From Penelope pileata (lineage: Eukaryota; Chordata; Aves; Galliformes; Cracidae), in assembly GCA_013396635.1 (NCBI GenBank), contig WBMW01005650.1, positions 432,425-496,424 of the forward strand: a stretch of DNA of 64,000 nucleotides, written 5' to 3'. The translations under genes and the position numbers were made by a program. Of this stretch, positions 36,301-47,670 are shown piece by piece (the first letter of the stretch is position 1; each line of letters begins with the position of its first letter). A model generated the notes under the pieces. That model saw only the letters and a list, made by a program, of their open reading frames with translations, made no database searches and had not been told where the DNA came from.

Positions 36301-38840
36301 ACTGAAAGTCCTACCTCATTTAGAGTGTGAAAAGATGTCAGGAGCTGGCTCTGTAAGGTTTACAGGAGCAATTAATCAATCACCTCTACACTCTTGGTGA
36401 GCTGGGCTTACACCAGCATTGCCTGCCAGGTTCAACCAAACAAGTATTTGATCTGAATATGCTGCAGCAAAACCCAACATTTGTGTATGATTACCCAAAT
36501 TACAAAGCCATTTTGTAATATGCCCATAACAAATTAAATGAAAAAATATGTACAATAATGAGGTCTTTATTTTCCAACTTTTATTTTCTATAGCAAATGA
36601 ATAAATTGAATGATTTGGGCACCGAAACCTCCGGTCCACCTTGCTCTAAACAAACTATGGAGTGATTGCAGAAATGAAGAGGTAATTAACTGGGAGTTAG
36701 CTCAACCAGCTGCTCTCTGTATTACTGAGGCAGACTAAGCCTTTGGCAACTTGGTTCGGTAACACCCCTCAGCAATTTTCAGCATGTCTTTTCTCAGAGT
36801 CTTTAACGTAGCCAAAACCCCAGGAATCCACAGGTTTTAAAATGATCAAATCCACAATTTTGCCTGCCTGTCATGTTCATGCTGCAGACTTAGCGGATCT
36901 CTTAGAATAAGGTTTGCAGCACGTCTTCTGGATTTGATTAGAAGAAAATCTGTACTTCATCTTAACTCCTCCACTTTTTCTGCCCTAGACCTGAGGAATG
37001 CAATATTGGCTTCTCCCTCAGCAACTCCCACATTTGTAGCAAACATTATTGAGCTGGGTTTCTATCTAGATTTTACTATTTTAAAATGCTCTAATTCCCA
37101 CCTGAACACCATTATATCTGTAGTATTTGGAAAAAAAAAAGTATTAATTCATATATATATAAAACTACTAATTATCTATATATGTGATAGATTCCCTTAA
37201 GCCTGGAAACCTACCATGCTCAAAACTGTGTGGTCTTCCAGGCTGCATTTATCAAATTAATTTTCTATATTCAATAGAAAAGTACTGATGGCAAATTCCC
37301 ACTACACATGATATAAAATATAGGTGATTAAGTATAAAGGCTTACTCAATTAAATTTATTTCTAGAGAACACACAAGAGCTTTCCAGTTTGTTTAGACAG
37401 GCACTGCAACATTCACTTTTTTTTTTTCTTTCTGGCAGACTTATAATTCGAAAATACAAATCAAATTGATTTGGAATTGAAAATTAATAGCTTATGGCAA
37501 GTTAGTCTCTCCTTGATTTTTCATTTTTACTGTAATATATACAGCCTGTTTAGCAACAAACATAAATTTTCAAACAAATACTAGCTTGGGGATTTCAGCT
37601 GACGGCAAACCTCCTCCTAGCAAGTCAAAGAAATGTTTTTCCCAATTTCTGTGGCAATATATTTTCATGGGTCTCACATAATCAGTTTCAAGTGGTTGTG
37701 TCATCCTTCACCCTAATATTTTACCTGTTACATACTTGGTCTTAATTAAACTTCCATAATTAACCCACTTAGCACTAGCCTTTGTAAATCATGTCCTGTG
37801 TGAACAGAGAACGGGTGAGAAAATTTCCCACACACAAGCTGCAGACACGTTGCTTGGGAAGGATTTCTTTGCTGCCTGCTGATAATAGCCACTGGAAGTG
37901 AGCGGAAGGGGATGAGAGGTGATATTAGCAAAATGCAAACAGATAAGGAAAGACAAATGGGATATGTTTATCATTTCTGGCAGGGATTCAGTGTTCTGTG
38001 CTGAACGAGATGGCTCGAATTCCAGAAAAACTCCTGCATAGGTATAGATTGCTTTGAAAAAACAGACCTGGCATCTTTGATTTCAGTTTGCAGGGCATCC
38101 AAAGTATCCGTTACTTTTTCTCACTGCAGGTGAACTATCCAACAGGGGGTCCTGAAGTCGATCAAGGCTCTGGTAACTCACTACTCTTCCAAAATAAAAT
38201 TAGGAGAACAGAGGCACTTTAGAAGGACCCACATACATCTGCAATTGAGTTGCACCTGAAAATGGATCTGGTTCTATTACTCAGCCATTTTAGTGTACCT
38301 AATTCATATTGCTTAATGCTTATGAGTTCTTCCTGTACAACAGGAATTAAGCACTAGAAGTGACGCTAACACAAAGGAGAAAAAGGTGACCACTCAAGGA
38401 ATTTTATGGAATCACGACTGTGAAGAAAACAGATAGATATATTCATTTATTCTTCTTCTAAATCTGAAAGGGGTTTAAGCTATGATGTCTTTCAGCATAG
38501 AACTGCCATTCATTGTGAAATATTGAGCTTTTCCTCAGGAGGAAGATTTAGAGGAGTTTAAAACGAGATAATTGCTTTAGAAAATAGCTAGTATTGTTTA
38601 TTTACTAATATCACAGCAAGAGGCAGTGTTGAAGTGTTGAAGTTCAAGGTTGGCTTCAATTCCCAATCAAGTAAATGACAAAACTGATGACTTCAATACA
38701 ACCACAATTTCATTCTGTGTAGATTGATTTATTATTATTATTATTATTACTTGGTATCAATTAGCCAGGACTGTCTTTTGCCTAAAATTCAGTTTGCTTT
38801 TGGTACAAATGCCACGTACCTCAGGATTTCAGGTTTGTCT
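36300..38840. other. Non-coding AT-rich sequence
   Basis: No gene is seen. 36850-37600 is especially AT-rich, with an A10 run near 37131 and a TATATA run near 37155. A short (ATT)n array lies at 38729-38749. Confidence 0.62.
38729..38749. repeat. (ATT)n microsatellite
   Basis: About seven ATT units. It is a candidate length-polymorphic locus. Confidence 0.88.
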
Positions 38841-38846
38841 GCAAAA

Positions 38847-38977
38847 GTGAAAGTGAAACTGGGCTGAGTCCACATAGGTTCATCTGACTTTTATACACAG
38901 GTCCAGTCTCCAGCAAGGCTGGGACAGTTGAAAGTTCAAAACTCATTCTGATGAACCTTGGTTGACTTTTCAGTTTC
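38847..38977. promoter_or_regulatory. ISRE/IRF-type motif pair
   Basis: GTGAAAGTGAAACT at 38847-38860 fits the interferon-stimulated response element consensus GNGAAANNGAAACT exactly on the plus strand. A second IRF core, TTTCAGTTTC (38968-38977), is GAAACTGAAA on the minus strand. Other GAAAC/GTTTC words follow to about 39060. IRF and STAT-IRF complexes bind such words. The eleven fixed positions make one exact match by chance in 64 kb unlikely (roughly 0.03), but many motifs were considered. No promoter or gene is visible nearby. Confidence 0.35.
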
Positions 38978-38982
38978 AGAAG

Positions 38983-38998
38983 AAAAAAAAAAAAAAAG
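38983..38998. repeat. A-run
   Basis: About fifteen A after ttcagaag. It is probably slippage, with no retrocopy recognised. Confidence 0.85.
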
Positions 38999-39059
38999 AC
39001 CAGATCAGGGCAATTTTTACCTGGTTTCCAGTTTCATAGGTACAGCTGGCTGAAACTTT

Positions 39060-39560
39060 TCAAATAAAACAAATCATGAACAGTTGGCTTTTCTCCAAAC
39101 ACTCGTATTTTTTCACACACAAAAAGTCATTTTCCGACCTCACTACTTTCTTTGGAAAAAATACAAAAAAATTCTTTGAGATCAAAAGGGAAAAGAAATA
39201 AGGGCCTTCTCAGTGGCCTACAAAATACATGTTTTGTTTACTTCTAAGCATTTTTTGGTTTTGTTTGGACAGCCACAGCAAGTGTTTTGACTGGTCACCT
39301 AAGATTATTGTGTGCTTTAAATTTCCTCCCATTCATAGCTGAAACACTTGGGGTATGATTTTCCAATTACGAAGCCAAGAAAAGTCTACTTCTGAACATC
39401 ATCTCCTGGGTTTTCCGAGGCAATAAAAACTGATTTATCGTAAAACCAAACACGCTGAAAAACTTTATCATACTTGTAAATGTCCCAGTAAATATTTAAA
39501 CCCTGCTTTTCACCCTCTGCTTTTAAGCAAAGCTTTTCGAAGTATAAGTCAAGGAGGTCA
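39060..39560. other. Non-coding sequence with one short minus-strand frame
   Basis: The minus-strand frame 39386-39589 (67 codons) is rich in aromatic and charged residues and reads more protein-like than most in the window. Weak acceptor-like (TTTGCCTAAG) and donor-like (AAGTAGAC) words flank it. I do not recognise it, the splice words are poor, and chance is the likelier explanation. Confidence 0.4.
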
Positions 39561-40360
39561 TGGCACATCATCGTACATGGCTTAGGCAAAGATTATCTCC
39601 CCCTTCTTGAAGAGCTCATTTTAATCAGGCATTCAGATTATGTAACAGATGCTGTTGAAAATCCAAAAGGTGCAATAAATCCCTCGGTCTGACACAAGAG
39701 AAAATAAGTTGAGTGACCACAGAGCGTGGAGTGAAAGGTCTCTGTGTTGCACAGCTCCCTGGCTCGAGCCTGGCGGTGACTGCACATTGTCAGGAACAAC
39801 CTCTCCTCCCATGAAACTATTCCTCCTCCTCCCTCCATGAAGACTGCAATCTGCAGATTTTACGACCGAGTGCCTGGACCCCCCAACATGGGACTTGATC
39901 TATCCTTCAGGGTCCAGTTGGAACATTTTTCAATTAATGGGTACTTCGCAGACGGTTGACACCTCAGCGAGCAAGTTCTCTTGAGCTGCTTTTAGCCAGA
40001 GACACGCAGCTTAAGCTTTTCAACAGCTGCTTTATCTCCGCTTCTCACCCCTACCCCCACCCCAATTTAAGTTTAAGATGAGCCTCCACCCCTGAAGCCC
40101 ACGATATCTCACTCCAAAGCCCTGTCAGAGCCACAACCAAGGCCATAAATTTCCCAGCTGGGTCACAGTACTCCCTATTCATTTACTGAAACATTATAAA
40201 TGTGTCCAGGCTTTGAGTGAAACCTAATCCCAACATTCCCCGCATGGCGATTCCTGCAACTGATGGCAGGGTCATCTGGAATTACCATCGCCTTATCTGA
40301 TTGGAAACTCATCACCTGCATTTCAACACAGCGATGCCGTGTAAAATCAAGCCCTCTGCT
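39560..40360. promoter_or_regulatory. Candidate conserved non-coding region
   Basis: A mixed-composition block that includes TTAATCAGG (39621-39629), CCTAATCCC (40224-40232, bicoid/OTX-type TAATCC) and a GATA-type TTATCT (40293-40298) adjoining ATTGG. The open frames within are short. The motif cluster suggests an enhancer; conservation is unknown. Confidence 0.3.
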
Positions 40361-41620
40361 ATTTGAATGGCATCAGCCATTCAAAGTTACAGGGGGTGCT
40401 CGGCCCTGCTTTGCCAGGGAGCAGAAGAAATGAGATGGATGAGATGTTCTCAAACATGTCCAAGGATGGCTCATACGGGGGAAAGGGTGGGAAATGAAGA
40501 CAAAGAACGTTTGCAGATTGGAGCTTGGCAAAGCCAGAGCTCTCGAGGAAGGGGGGAATCTGTAGCTGTTGTGAAACAGCATCACTTCACTGAAACTAAT
40601 AATCTCTGCTCTATTTTAGTTTGTATAGGACCCTCACCATGCCGTATCTGAACATCTTCTGGTAGTGGTTACATGACATCATGCAACATATGTCTTTCCT
40701 TTCTCTCGTCTCGTCCTTGAGGGAAATTGAGTTTGAAGTGTGTTTTTTTTTTTTTTCAGGTTTGGCAGGAGAAAGGCTCAGATATTTTTTCTAGGGTTTT
40801 ATTTCCATTTCACCCAGGGAAAATGAAAAGCCATCAGGAATCACACCTTGGACTTCACAATGCGAGTGCAAAAGCCTCCAGGGCAGCCACATTTTGAACT
40901 GCTTGACTTAAACCCACAGTTAAACACTTCAAATGCTTTAACCACCACCCGAGGTCCTGTGCAGGTGCAGAAATTAGCTCCAGGTAATGGCAGACTGAGC
41001 CGCAACCCTTCCATCTTCCAGGGCAATGCTATCTGTGCTACTTCTATTGGTAGATATGAAACAGCAAGTGCCTCCAAGCTATATGCTGAATAAACACAAC
41101 CCAGGAAAAGCTCAAACCAAAAAGCCTCACTTTCAGCCAACATTCCTTCCCCCGTGCCAGCCATTCATTCCTTTAATATTTAGTGGATTGCAAAGAGATT
41201 TTGGATTTCCTGTCAGGTTTCTGTCCTTCAGGGAGTTAATTATGACCTGGGACTCAGGGAACGGTCTCTGCTGCGGTGCCACGCTTGTGGCTGGGCTTGT
41301 GCACGTGTTGCTGGTCTGATTTATCATTGTGCTCTTGCTTCTCTAAAAGGTCCTGTTCAAACCTCCACGGAAAATCTATGAATTCACTGAGCTTGATTGA
41401 TTGACTGGGAGACCGGAGCGGACAGGAGATTTAATGACTTGGTCTGGACTGGTGGATGCTTCTTACACAACTACAGGGGAAAAGGAGGTGAGAATGCAAA
41501 AAAACAGAGCTTTTAGTGCCCTTTAGTACTTTCACCTCATACCCAGTTCCCATCACATAATTCAACCACAACCAGTGAGCCCCTGTCCTTGGAGCAGGTT
41601 TCAGCCTCAGGGACATGGAT
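40360..41620. other. Non-coding unique sequence
   Basis: No gene is seen. A T14 tract (40743-40756) followed by cagg resembles a 3' splice site but leads into no credible exon. Frames at 40841-41319 overlap on both strands. Confidence 0.6.
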
Positions 41621-41695
41621 CAGCCCCTGGGACTGCCCCAGCCTCCCTGCATCACCTTGAGTAAGTCATTCAAGCCCTTTCTACCCTGCAGAGAG
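41620..41695 (+). mobile_element. Possible MIR-like SINE fragment
   Basis: ccctgcatcaccttgagtaa followed by gtcattcaagccctttctac parallels the MIR segment 'tgtgaccttgggcaagtcacttaacctctctg'. It is short and lies 150 bases before a clearer MIR-like copy in the same orientation. Confidence 0.4.
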
Positions 41696-41829
41696 TGCAA
41701 GTAGATGCACTTAAGCCTGTTTTCAATGAATTAGCGTGGGTACTCCTGGCATTGACCGCCGAGCTACTTGCCCAAGTATTTACCCAGCTTCTCAGGTGGG
41801 TTTTCCAGCCATGCTGAATTCCGTTCTAC

Positions 41830-41985
41830 TCAGTGACTGCCATGAATACATACACTTAAGTCTCTCTGTGAGTAACTTCCCCAGCTGTAAAATAGGGACA
41901 GTGTATCTCTACGTTTCAGGGGTGAAAGGAAAATAAATACGCTAAAGCTTCTAAGCGGCTTAGGTATTAAGAAAATGAGATACAT
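41830..41985 (+). mobile_element. MIR-like SINE, decayed
   Basis: acacttaagtctctctgtga, then aacttccccagctgtaaaat and agggacagtg, parallel the MIR core 'cacttaacctctctgtgcctcagtttccccatctgtaaaatgggga'. The following 'ggggtgaaaggaaaataaatacgctaaagcttct' matches 'ggttgtgaggattaaa ... gtaaagcgctt'. MIRs are tRNA-derived SINEs active before the amniote radiation, so the decay is expected. Confidence 0.65.
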
Positions 41986-42680
41986 CTGTGACTAAAATTT
42001 ATAGATCAACCCTTTGGATGCTATCTGATTAGATTTATCCCATAGTAAAGTATTGCAATTTCTGTAAGTTCAAGAATGTTACTTCTGTCCCAGTGAAGCA
42101 AAATCTTTGCCAGTTCTAGGCTTAGGCTATGTCAGCTCCCAGGGAGGCATCTGGAGGAAGCAGCTGATGCAGGGAGCCTCCTGCACTTGTTTTCTGCCCC
42201 TGCTCATGCCTATGTTCAGCTGCAGAAATGATTTCTCCATAGGGTTGCAGCTTGCCGATGGCTCGCCATGGGTCTACGTGTTGCAGATGCCTTCAGCCAG
42301 CAGATAGTGGCACTCCCATATGGTGCTCTCCAGGATACCACACACACACATATTGCAGCCTTATGGCACATAAGGCCATAATTGCTAATTTGGTAGCAAG
42401 GTGTGCTACCAAATTAGCTGCAATCAGCTCTGAGGACTGGGCTGCTGAGCTGAAGGCAACCAGTTCTCAGAAAAAATTTCAGACAGCGTTGCAAGGACTC
42501 AGCCGGCTTCACTGAATCTGCTGGCCATCGCCAGCATGCTGCTGTTCCCTTGCACATCATCATTTTTACTACTGCTCAAACAGCACTTCCTAAAGCACTT
42601 CAGAATCTGTCATCTAAAGTCTTCGATCTAGTTGAAAAGTGTATTGTGGATGTTGTTTTTAGACCATTAACAAAGGAATT
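41985..42680. other. Non-coding sequence around a perfect hairpin
   Basis: No gene is seen. The notable structure is the 15-bp perfect inverted repeat at 42384-42418. A short CA run lies at about 42341-42351. The plus-strand frames at 42107-42515 are short and have no recognised domain. Confidence 0.6.
42384..42418. repeat. Perfect inverted repeat, 15-bp arms, 5-nt loop
   Basis: gctaatttggtagca (42384-42398) and tgctaccaaattagc (42404-42418) are exact reverse complements around the loop aggtg. No other inverted repeat found by eye has longer gap-free arms and a short loop. The arms are mixed sequence, not simple repeat. It could extrude as a cruciform, fold in RNA, or present two CTAATTT/AAATTAG homeodomain-like words. 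The stem is shorter than a typical microRNA precursor. Confidence 0.85.
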
Positions 42681-42689
42681 GTCGTCTCT

Positions 42690-42815
42690 TTAGGGAAAGC
42701 AAGGCGCAATAAAACAAGAACCTTAGCCAAGGTCACCAAGAGACTCATTGTCAACGCCGAGATTAAACTTCCAAAGCTGAAGACCGCCTCATTTTCCACA
42801 AGGCCATGCAAAAAG
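42690..42815 (-). mobile_element. MIR-like SINE, decayed
   Basis: On the plus strand, accttagccaaggtcaccaa, gagactcattgtcaacgccg and agattaaacttcca parallel antisense MIR: 'acttgcccaaggtcacacagcaagtcagtggcagagc' and 'gggattagaacccagg'. The right end 'cctcattttccacaaggccatgc' fits the 5' part of a sense element on the minus strand. Confidence 0.6.
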
Positions 42816-43985
42816 ATAGAAATAGATGTTAGCTGGAAATATGTTTGTGTCCTTGAGTCATCCCAACTACAGAAAAAGGCTCTGGAGAGCTAAACTTCAA
42901 CAGTAGCAGTAGAAGGTTTGAGTGATCTGTGTGTAATCAGCACAGACTCCAACAATAATACAGTTTACAGGATTAGTCCCTAATAGTTTTGCCCTTTCAC
43001 AAAAGACAAAGTCTCAGCCAAGTCTTAGGCTAATTGATTAACATGACTAATTTAAACTTGAATTGGTTATTTTTGCACAGAAAATAGCCTGAAATTTGTT
43101 GCTGAAGACCCAGAGAAGATTAGGCGTGCCTGGTGCATGTCCTTTATAACAACATCAACCAATTAATAAAAATATATTGCCTCCTGCTATTGCCTTGCTT
43201 TTGTCTTTCTCCCATTGAAACCACAAAATGCCAAAATTTGGTGTATCACAAAACAAACTCATAACCCAGATCCTCTTTTCTTAAGAAGGTGGTGCTCAGA
43301 TACAAGAAGGCACTCCTGAAATTCAGGTATACTCTGTACACCCAGGTGTGTGGCCACAGCAAAAACCTGCAGAAATTGCCATTTTGCATGAAACTTCACA
43401 AGCAGAGATGTTGTGCCAAGTTTTTTTTTTTTTTTCAGTGCAGGACATGCATCTCTGCCCACAACTGGCTTTGGAAGCACCGCGTGCCACTCTGCTGTTG
43501 CATTACCTTTGTTTGGACACATTACATTAATTCATTTGGAGGAGAGCAGTGAAAGCTTTTCCCTGGAGAGGTCCAAAGGACTCATTTGGGTTTTCTCTGT
43601 ACCAAAAGCTTCACTGAACTCCCACAGAGTTGAGCACACTGTAATGTAGGATTTTTTAGCAATGCTACATATAAAATTGGAGCAGGTGCTCTCAATAAAG
43701 AAAATTCTTAACCCTGCTCATATTTATTTCAGTTCCTCTCTGTCTGGGCATGAAGCCACCATTTCAGCTTCAAGCTTTCCTGGCTTGCTGGAAAGGGTGA
43801 AGGACAAACTTTTTTTCTTTTCTTCCTCCCCCCAAGAAAATGTGGAAACAGATTTTAACATCAGCCCTGGAAGAAAGTTGGGTGATTTGTCAGCAATACT
43901 TCTGAAACAAATGGCTAGGCCACCTAATTAAACAAACTCTTCTGATGTTTTATAAAATTCTCTCTCCCAGAGTTCACAGAAGATC
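42815..43985. other. Non-coding unique sequence
   Basis: No gene is seen. A T15 run (43421-43435) followed by cag looks like a polypyrimidine-acceptor pair, but the sequence beyond is not a credible exon. It could also be a homopolymer of no function. Confidence 0.6.
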
Positions 43986-44610
43986 AATTTTGTCCCTTTG
44001 GAGGGTGGCATGAGGAAGGGAACTCGAACAGCCTTATCCTGCTTGTCTCCCAGATATGGGTTTATTTAAGAAACGAATACCACCTGCAGAAATTACCCCT
44101 GGGTCCAGACAATGCATCTTTGAGCATATGCATAAGCCGAGCTTGTTTTGCTGCTGATGGGGAGGGATTTTGCATTTAGGTTATACTGGAAAATGTGTAT
44201 ATTCATTATTTAATTTTGGCCAATTATTATTCCTGTTTAAGCACAGGAGTCACACATATAGGACTACAAACGTTTTCCTGTCCTCTACATTTTCACAAAG
44301 AAAAAGGTTTGCAGTGAAAATAAAACCCGACAAAGCACCAGCGCTCCGAGTACAAGGCAGCCGAGCCACATTCACATTTCCATAATTCATGCGAGCTGCA
44401 ATATCTGCTAAACTGCTTTGGGCCACTGTACAAGTGTGGGGTGAAAAAGGAAGGGAAAAAGAAAAAAACAACCCAAAAACGGGCTGCCAGGGGAGAGGGA
44501 GACAAGCAGGCCATTCATAACGGCATCGCGGCAGCGCTTTACGGCGTTTCGTGCTCGTGGTGAGGAGTCACTGGGAACGCTGGAAGGAGGCTCCGTGTTG
44601 ACCATGGAGC
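43985..44610. promoter_or_regulatory. Candidate conserved non-coding region with CpG islet
   Basis: Contains gagcatatgcataagc (44113-44128, POU-like ATATGCAT) and aatttcc/ataattcatgc words near 44376-44393. A tight CpG cluster lies at 44521-44560: eight CpGs in forty bases, in a CpG-poor window. Several overlapping minus-strand frames cross it but none is recognised. An enhancer or small unmethylated islet is inferred. Confidence 0.33.
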
Positions 44611-46030
44611 AGCTCTTGAACTCTCCTGCTGTTTAAAAATAAATGTCTGCCCCCAGTCCATGGATGGCCACTTAAGGTGGATCCCACCAAGAGATGCGCT
44701 GGGTGGGCATCGAATGGGAAAATTTGTCTTATCCCACTTTGCTGAAGAGCCCAAGGCAAGTCTGCAAATCATGCTGCTTTTTTATTGTCTCCAACTCACA
44801 CAGAAGAAAAAAGTTAGACACAAAAGTAAAATAATTTCTATTGATCTGAGGCACTGTGCATGAACACCGAACTTTCCTAGCGTGGCTTTTCTTAGAGTTT
44901 CCAGTCACCATGTTGAGTGACTTAAAGGAAAATATTTCTTGCTTGAAATTATTATATTTGAAAGATTCCACAGAAATCTTTTTCTCCCCCGAATGGATGG
45001 GCAAGTTACCAAAGCAGTACTATCAGCTGGGAAAGAGATGAATATCATTTTAGTCAAACAATTTAGTAAAGACACGTTGTAAAACCTGGCGAAAGCATTG
45101 GCCAATGAATTTATTCAACAGGCTTCAATCACTGGTGGATCTGCTGGCAATCAAAATACTGCAATATCTCTTTCTGTCAGTGAAGTAACTAAGATTTTTA
45201 AAACAAATGGCTATATGCTACTGAAAATCAGAATCTGCTCATCTGGGTACAGATTAGCTTTAAGCAAACATAGGTCAATATTGCTTAAGAAATCTAATGG
45301 AAGAAAAGCTGAAGTATTACTTTGTGAAAAAAAATAAAAAAGACAACTTGACACAACTAGATTGCCTGTGTCTCTGAACTACGTGTTAAATTCATCTCCT
45401 TATATCATTCAGTCTTGCAGATAACTTTTTTTTTTTACTAACAGCACTGAGATATAACAGTGAACGTAGATCATTTCTTTATTTGTTTTCTTTGATCAAA
45501 GAATGATGAACCAGCATTAGTATCTATTTTACTTCTCATTTGTTTACGGGTTTCTTTCCAAGTTCAGCCCCAGCAAGAATGCATGCTGTTCAAGTGACAT
45601 TTAACTTCTTAATTTCAGAAGTTTAATTCAAAAGTCTACTTCTGACACAGGAGCTACACTTTCAAGGTATCAAATATTTTGTCATTGCTTCCTCTATAAG
45701 AAAAAAATCATACTCATAGACACGCAAATAACTTAACTGTGCTGATTTTAAGAACAAATGTCTTCCTAAATCTCTCCACTAGCTTCTCAGTAATTGTATA
45801 CTCCAGAGGCTTCAACACCCTCCCTAGCTGAAGTCTGTGAAATTCTGTCCTTTTGGATATCAATTCTGTGCTTCAGACAAATAAAGCCAAAAATTATTAC
45901 TGAAAATTCAATATACTCTTTGAATTTCACAGTCTGGTTTTTAATAACAACCAAAAGCCCATTCCTGCTAAGCACTACAGAACTTGTCTAATTTCAGGGT
46001 GGGGGCAGCCTGGTCATCTATTTATAGCAC
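44610..46030. other. Non-coding unique sequence
   Basis: No gene is seen. AT-rich from about 44760 onward, with short open frames in all phases and a T-run near 45427-45436. Confidence 0.62.
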
Positions 46031-46350
46031 TGAGATGAACGTTTGCTGACATACACATGGAAACAATTGCAAATGCAAAGTGACTCAAAGGGTCACAGGC
46101 TGACACACATTTGTTAATCCCCAGTTTTTCCTTCACCTGAAATTGGAAAGAAATGGTGGTCACACTTTAAGCTAAACACCTCCAGCAAGCGTTTCAATTA
46201 GAGCTGGTAAGACACTTGACATGTTTCAGTAAAATAGTGAAGGCACTGTAAAAAAAAACCTAATGAAGTTTAATTGTTGTGCAATGGCTTAATCAGTGTG
46301 GTTGGCAATTAAGTGCAAATTATGCACATAATATATTACAGATGTGGAGA
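46030..46350. promoter_or_regulatory. Candidate conserved non-coding element
   Basis: A compact cluster: AACAATTGCAAATGCAAAG at 46062-46080, an AP-1 site TGACTCA at 46081-46087, and a nuclear-receptor half-site AGGGTCA at 46089-46095. Many ATTAAG/TAATC cores follow to 46345. No open frame of note crosses it. Enhancer function is inferred from motifs only. Confidence 0.33.
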
Positions 46351-47280
46351 CCTACTCTTGAAAAATAGAGGCTATTATGGGATGTAGGAGAGGTTATAAG
46401 GAGGGGATGACAGTTGTTGCTAGAGTTGCAATAGAGGTTTCGGTTACCCGAGGGTGAGGTTATATATCTTTGTGCTATATATCTCTAAATGCCACAGCAG
46501 TTTTAACATTACAGCTTATTTTATCAGAAAATTCCTTTGTTGTTAGGCTTTAAACCAGCAGAGAGCACAGAATACTCAAGTCCTAAAATATGGGATGCTG
46601 GCAAGATTTGTGATGGTTATTAGTTTCCTCAGAACTTGAGTAACACTGTAAACACAATAAGCTCAAGTTGAAAGAGTCGTTCCATTCTAAGCCACTGTTT
46701 TTATACCTTCCCACATAACTTTCTCAAAAAATTTCCTTTCTGGCTGCAATTTCTCATGTTTAGTCTGAACTTAGAGGTGACTTTTGTTTCCTTCAAAGCT
46801 GAAATAAAATTAGATTGGCTACCAGAAGGTTTAAGACATGAAGAAGAAGGTGGGTGGAAGGGACTACCTCGCTCTGCGTGTGCTGCTGACATCATAAACA
46901 AATAAACAGGGTAAAAAGAGGCTCATGAATTTTCACTTTCAATTCAGCTTAGAAGGCATCAAAAACATTTTGGCAATGGGACAGCCTACAGGGAAGAGAA
47001 GTTTTTGAGATGTTCTGAAGAATTTTGATTAAACTGATTAATTTTCAGCATTTGTGACAACACCCTCCACCACATTCACCACATTTCTAAGCAACCGCCA
47101 CATTTCTAAGGCGATGATTCCAAGAAGCACTAGGATGGTAGGATACCAAAAAGGCAGCGTGTCACCAAAAAGGACAAATTTTAAATTCATTTGAAGAAAA
47201 ATGCAGCTGTGCTTCTTATATCCCATCACCTGAAGCTGACAACTGACTACATGCTCACAGCTCTTTGAGAAAGGGAAGTC
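46350..47280. other. Non-coding unique sequence
   Basis: No gene is seen. A 13-bp word, ccacatttctaag, occurs twice with a 19-base period (47079-47091 and 47098-47110). The minus-strand frame 47038-47412 (124 codons) overlaps the MIR-like remnant and is not a gene. Confidence 0.6.
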
Positions 47281-47284
47281 TGAG

Positions 47285-47415
47285 AAATCTCTTTTTGTAG
47301 GTGGGGAAACTGAGGCACTGAGAAAAATCATGGGTTGACCGTGGTTTCTCAGGAAGCCTGCAATGGTGTTAGTCTGACTCCCCAAACCTCTACAGCTGTT
47401 TACCCTCAGCACCTT
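47285..47415 (-). mobile_element. MIR-like SINE, decayed
   Basis: The plus strand has gtaggtggggaaactgaggc followed by actgag, the hallmark antisense MIR block 'acagatggggaaactgaggcacagag'. The subsequent 'ctcaggaagcctgcaatggtgttagtctgactcccc' fits 'cacagcaagtcagtggcagagc ... ctgactccc'. It is truncated and diverged. Confidence 0.65.
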
Positions 47416-47594
47416 TCTTCTCCCTTTCGTTATTTTCTCTTCCTTTTTACCTGAGCTAAGTCAAGCGAGTAGCATACACGCATAATTTTAATTCCACCAT
47501 TGGGTAGACTCATGATTTTAAGCCTTCTGTCAAGCTCCATCAGATTTTTTTAGCTAGAATATGAGGTGTGAATAAAAAGGACTGTTAAAACAAT

Positions 47595-47670
47595 TGGGGT
47601 CAGAACCTGCCCACTGGATACGAGAACTCCTGTGGACTTTAATGGGATTATTTGCGTGAATAAAAAGAGC
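47595..47670. repeat. Ancient amniote repeat core, second copy
   Basis: ggggtcagaacctgcccact, then ctcctgtggactttaatggg and attatttgcgtgaataaaaa, matches the dispersed pattern 'ggggtcagatcctgccc ... attgactttaatgggattgtttgtgtgagtaa'. It shares the actttaatggga core with the fragment at 10440-10510. Family name not certain. Confidence 0.45.

Noticed and set aside
40743..40760. T14 followed by cagg as a 3' splice site; the same for T15-cag at 43421-43438
   Set aside because: Polypyrimidine-AG words are common next to T-runs, and no coding continuity follows.
42384..42418. MicroRNA precursor
   Set aside because: A 15-bp stem with a 5-nt loop is too short for a typical precursor, and the flanks do not extend the pairing cleanly. 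No known microRNA sequence was recognised.
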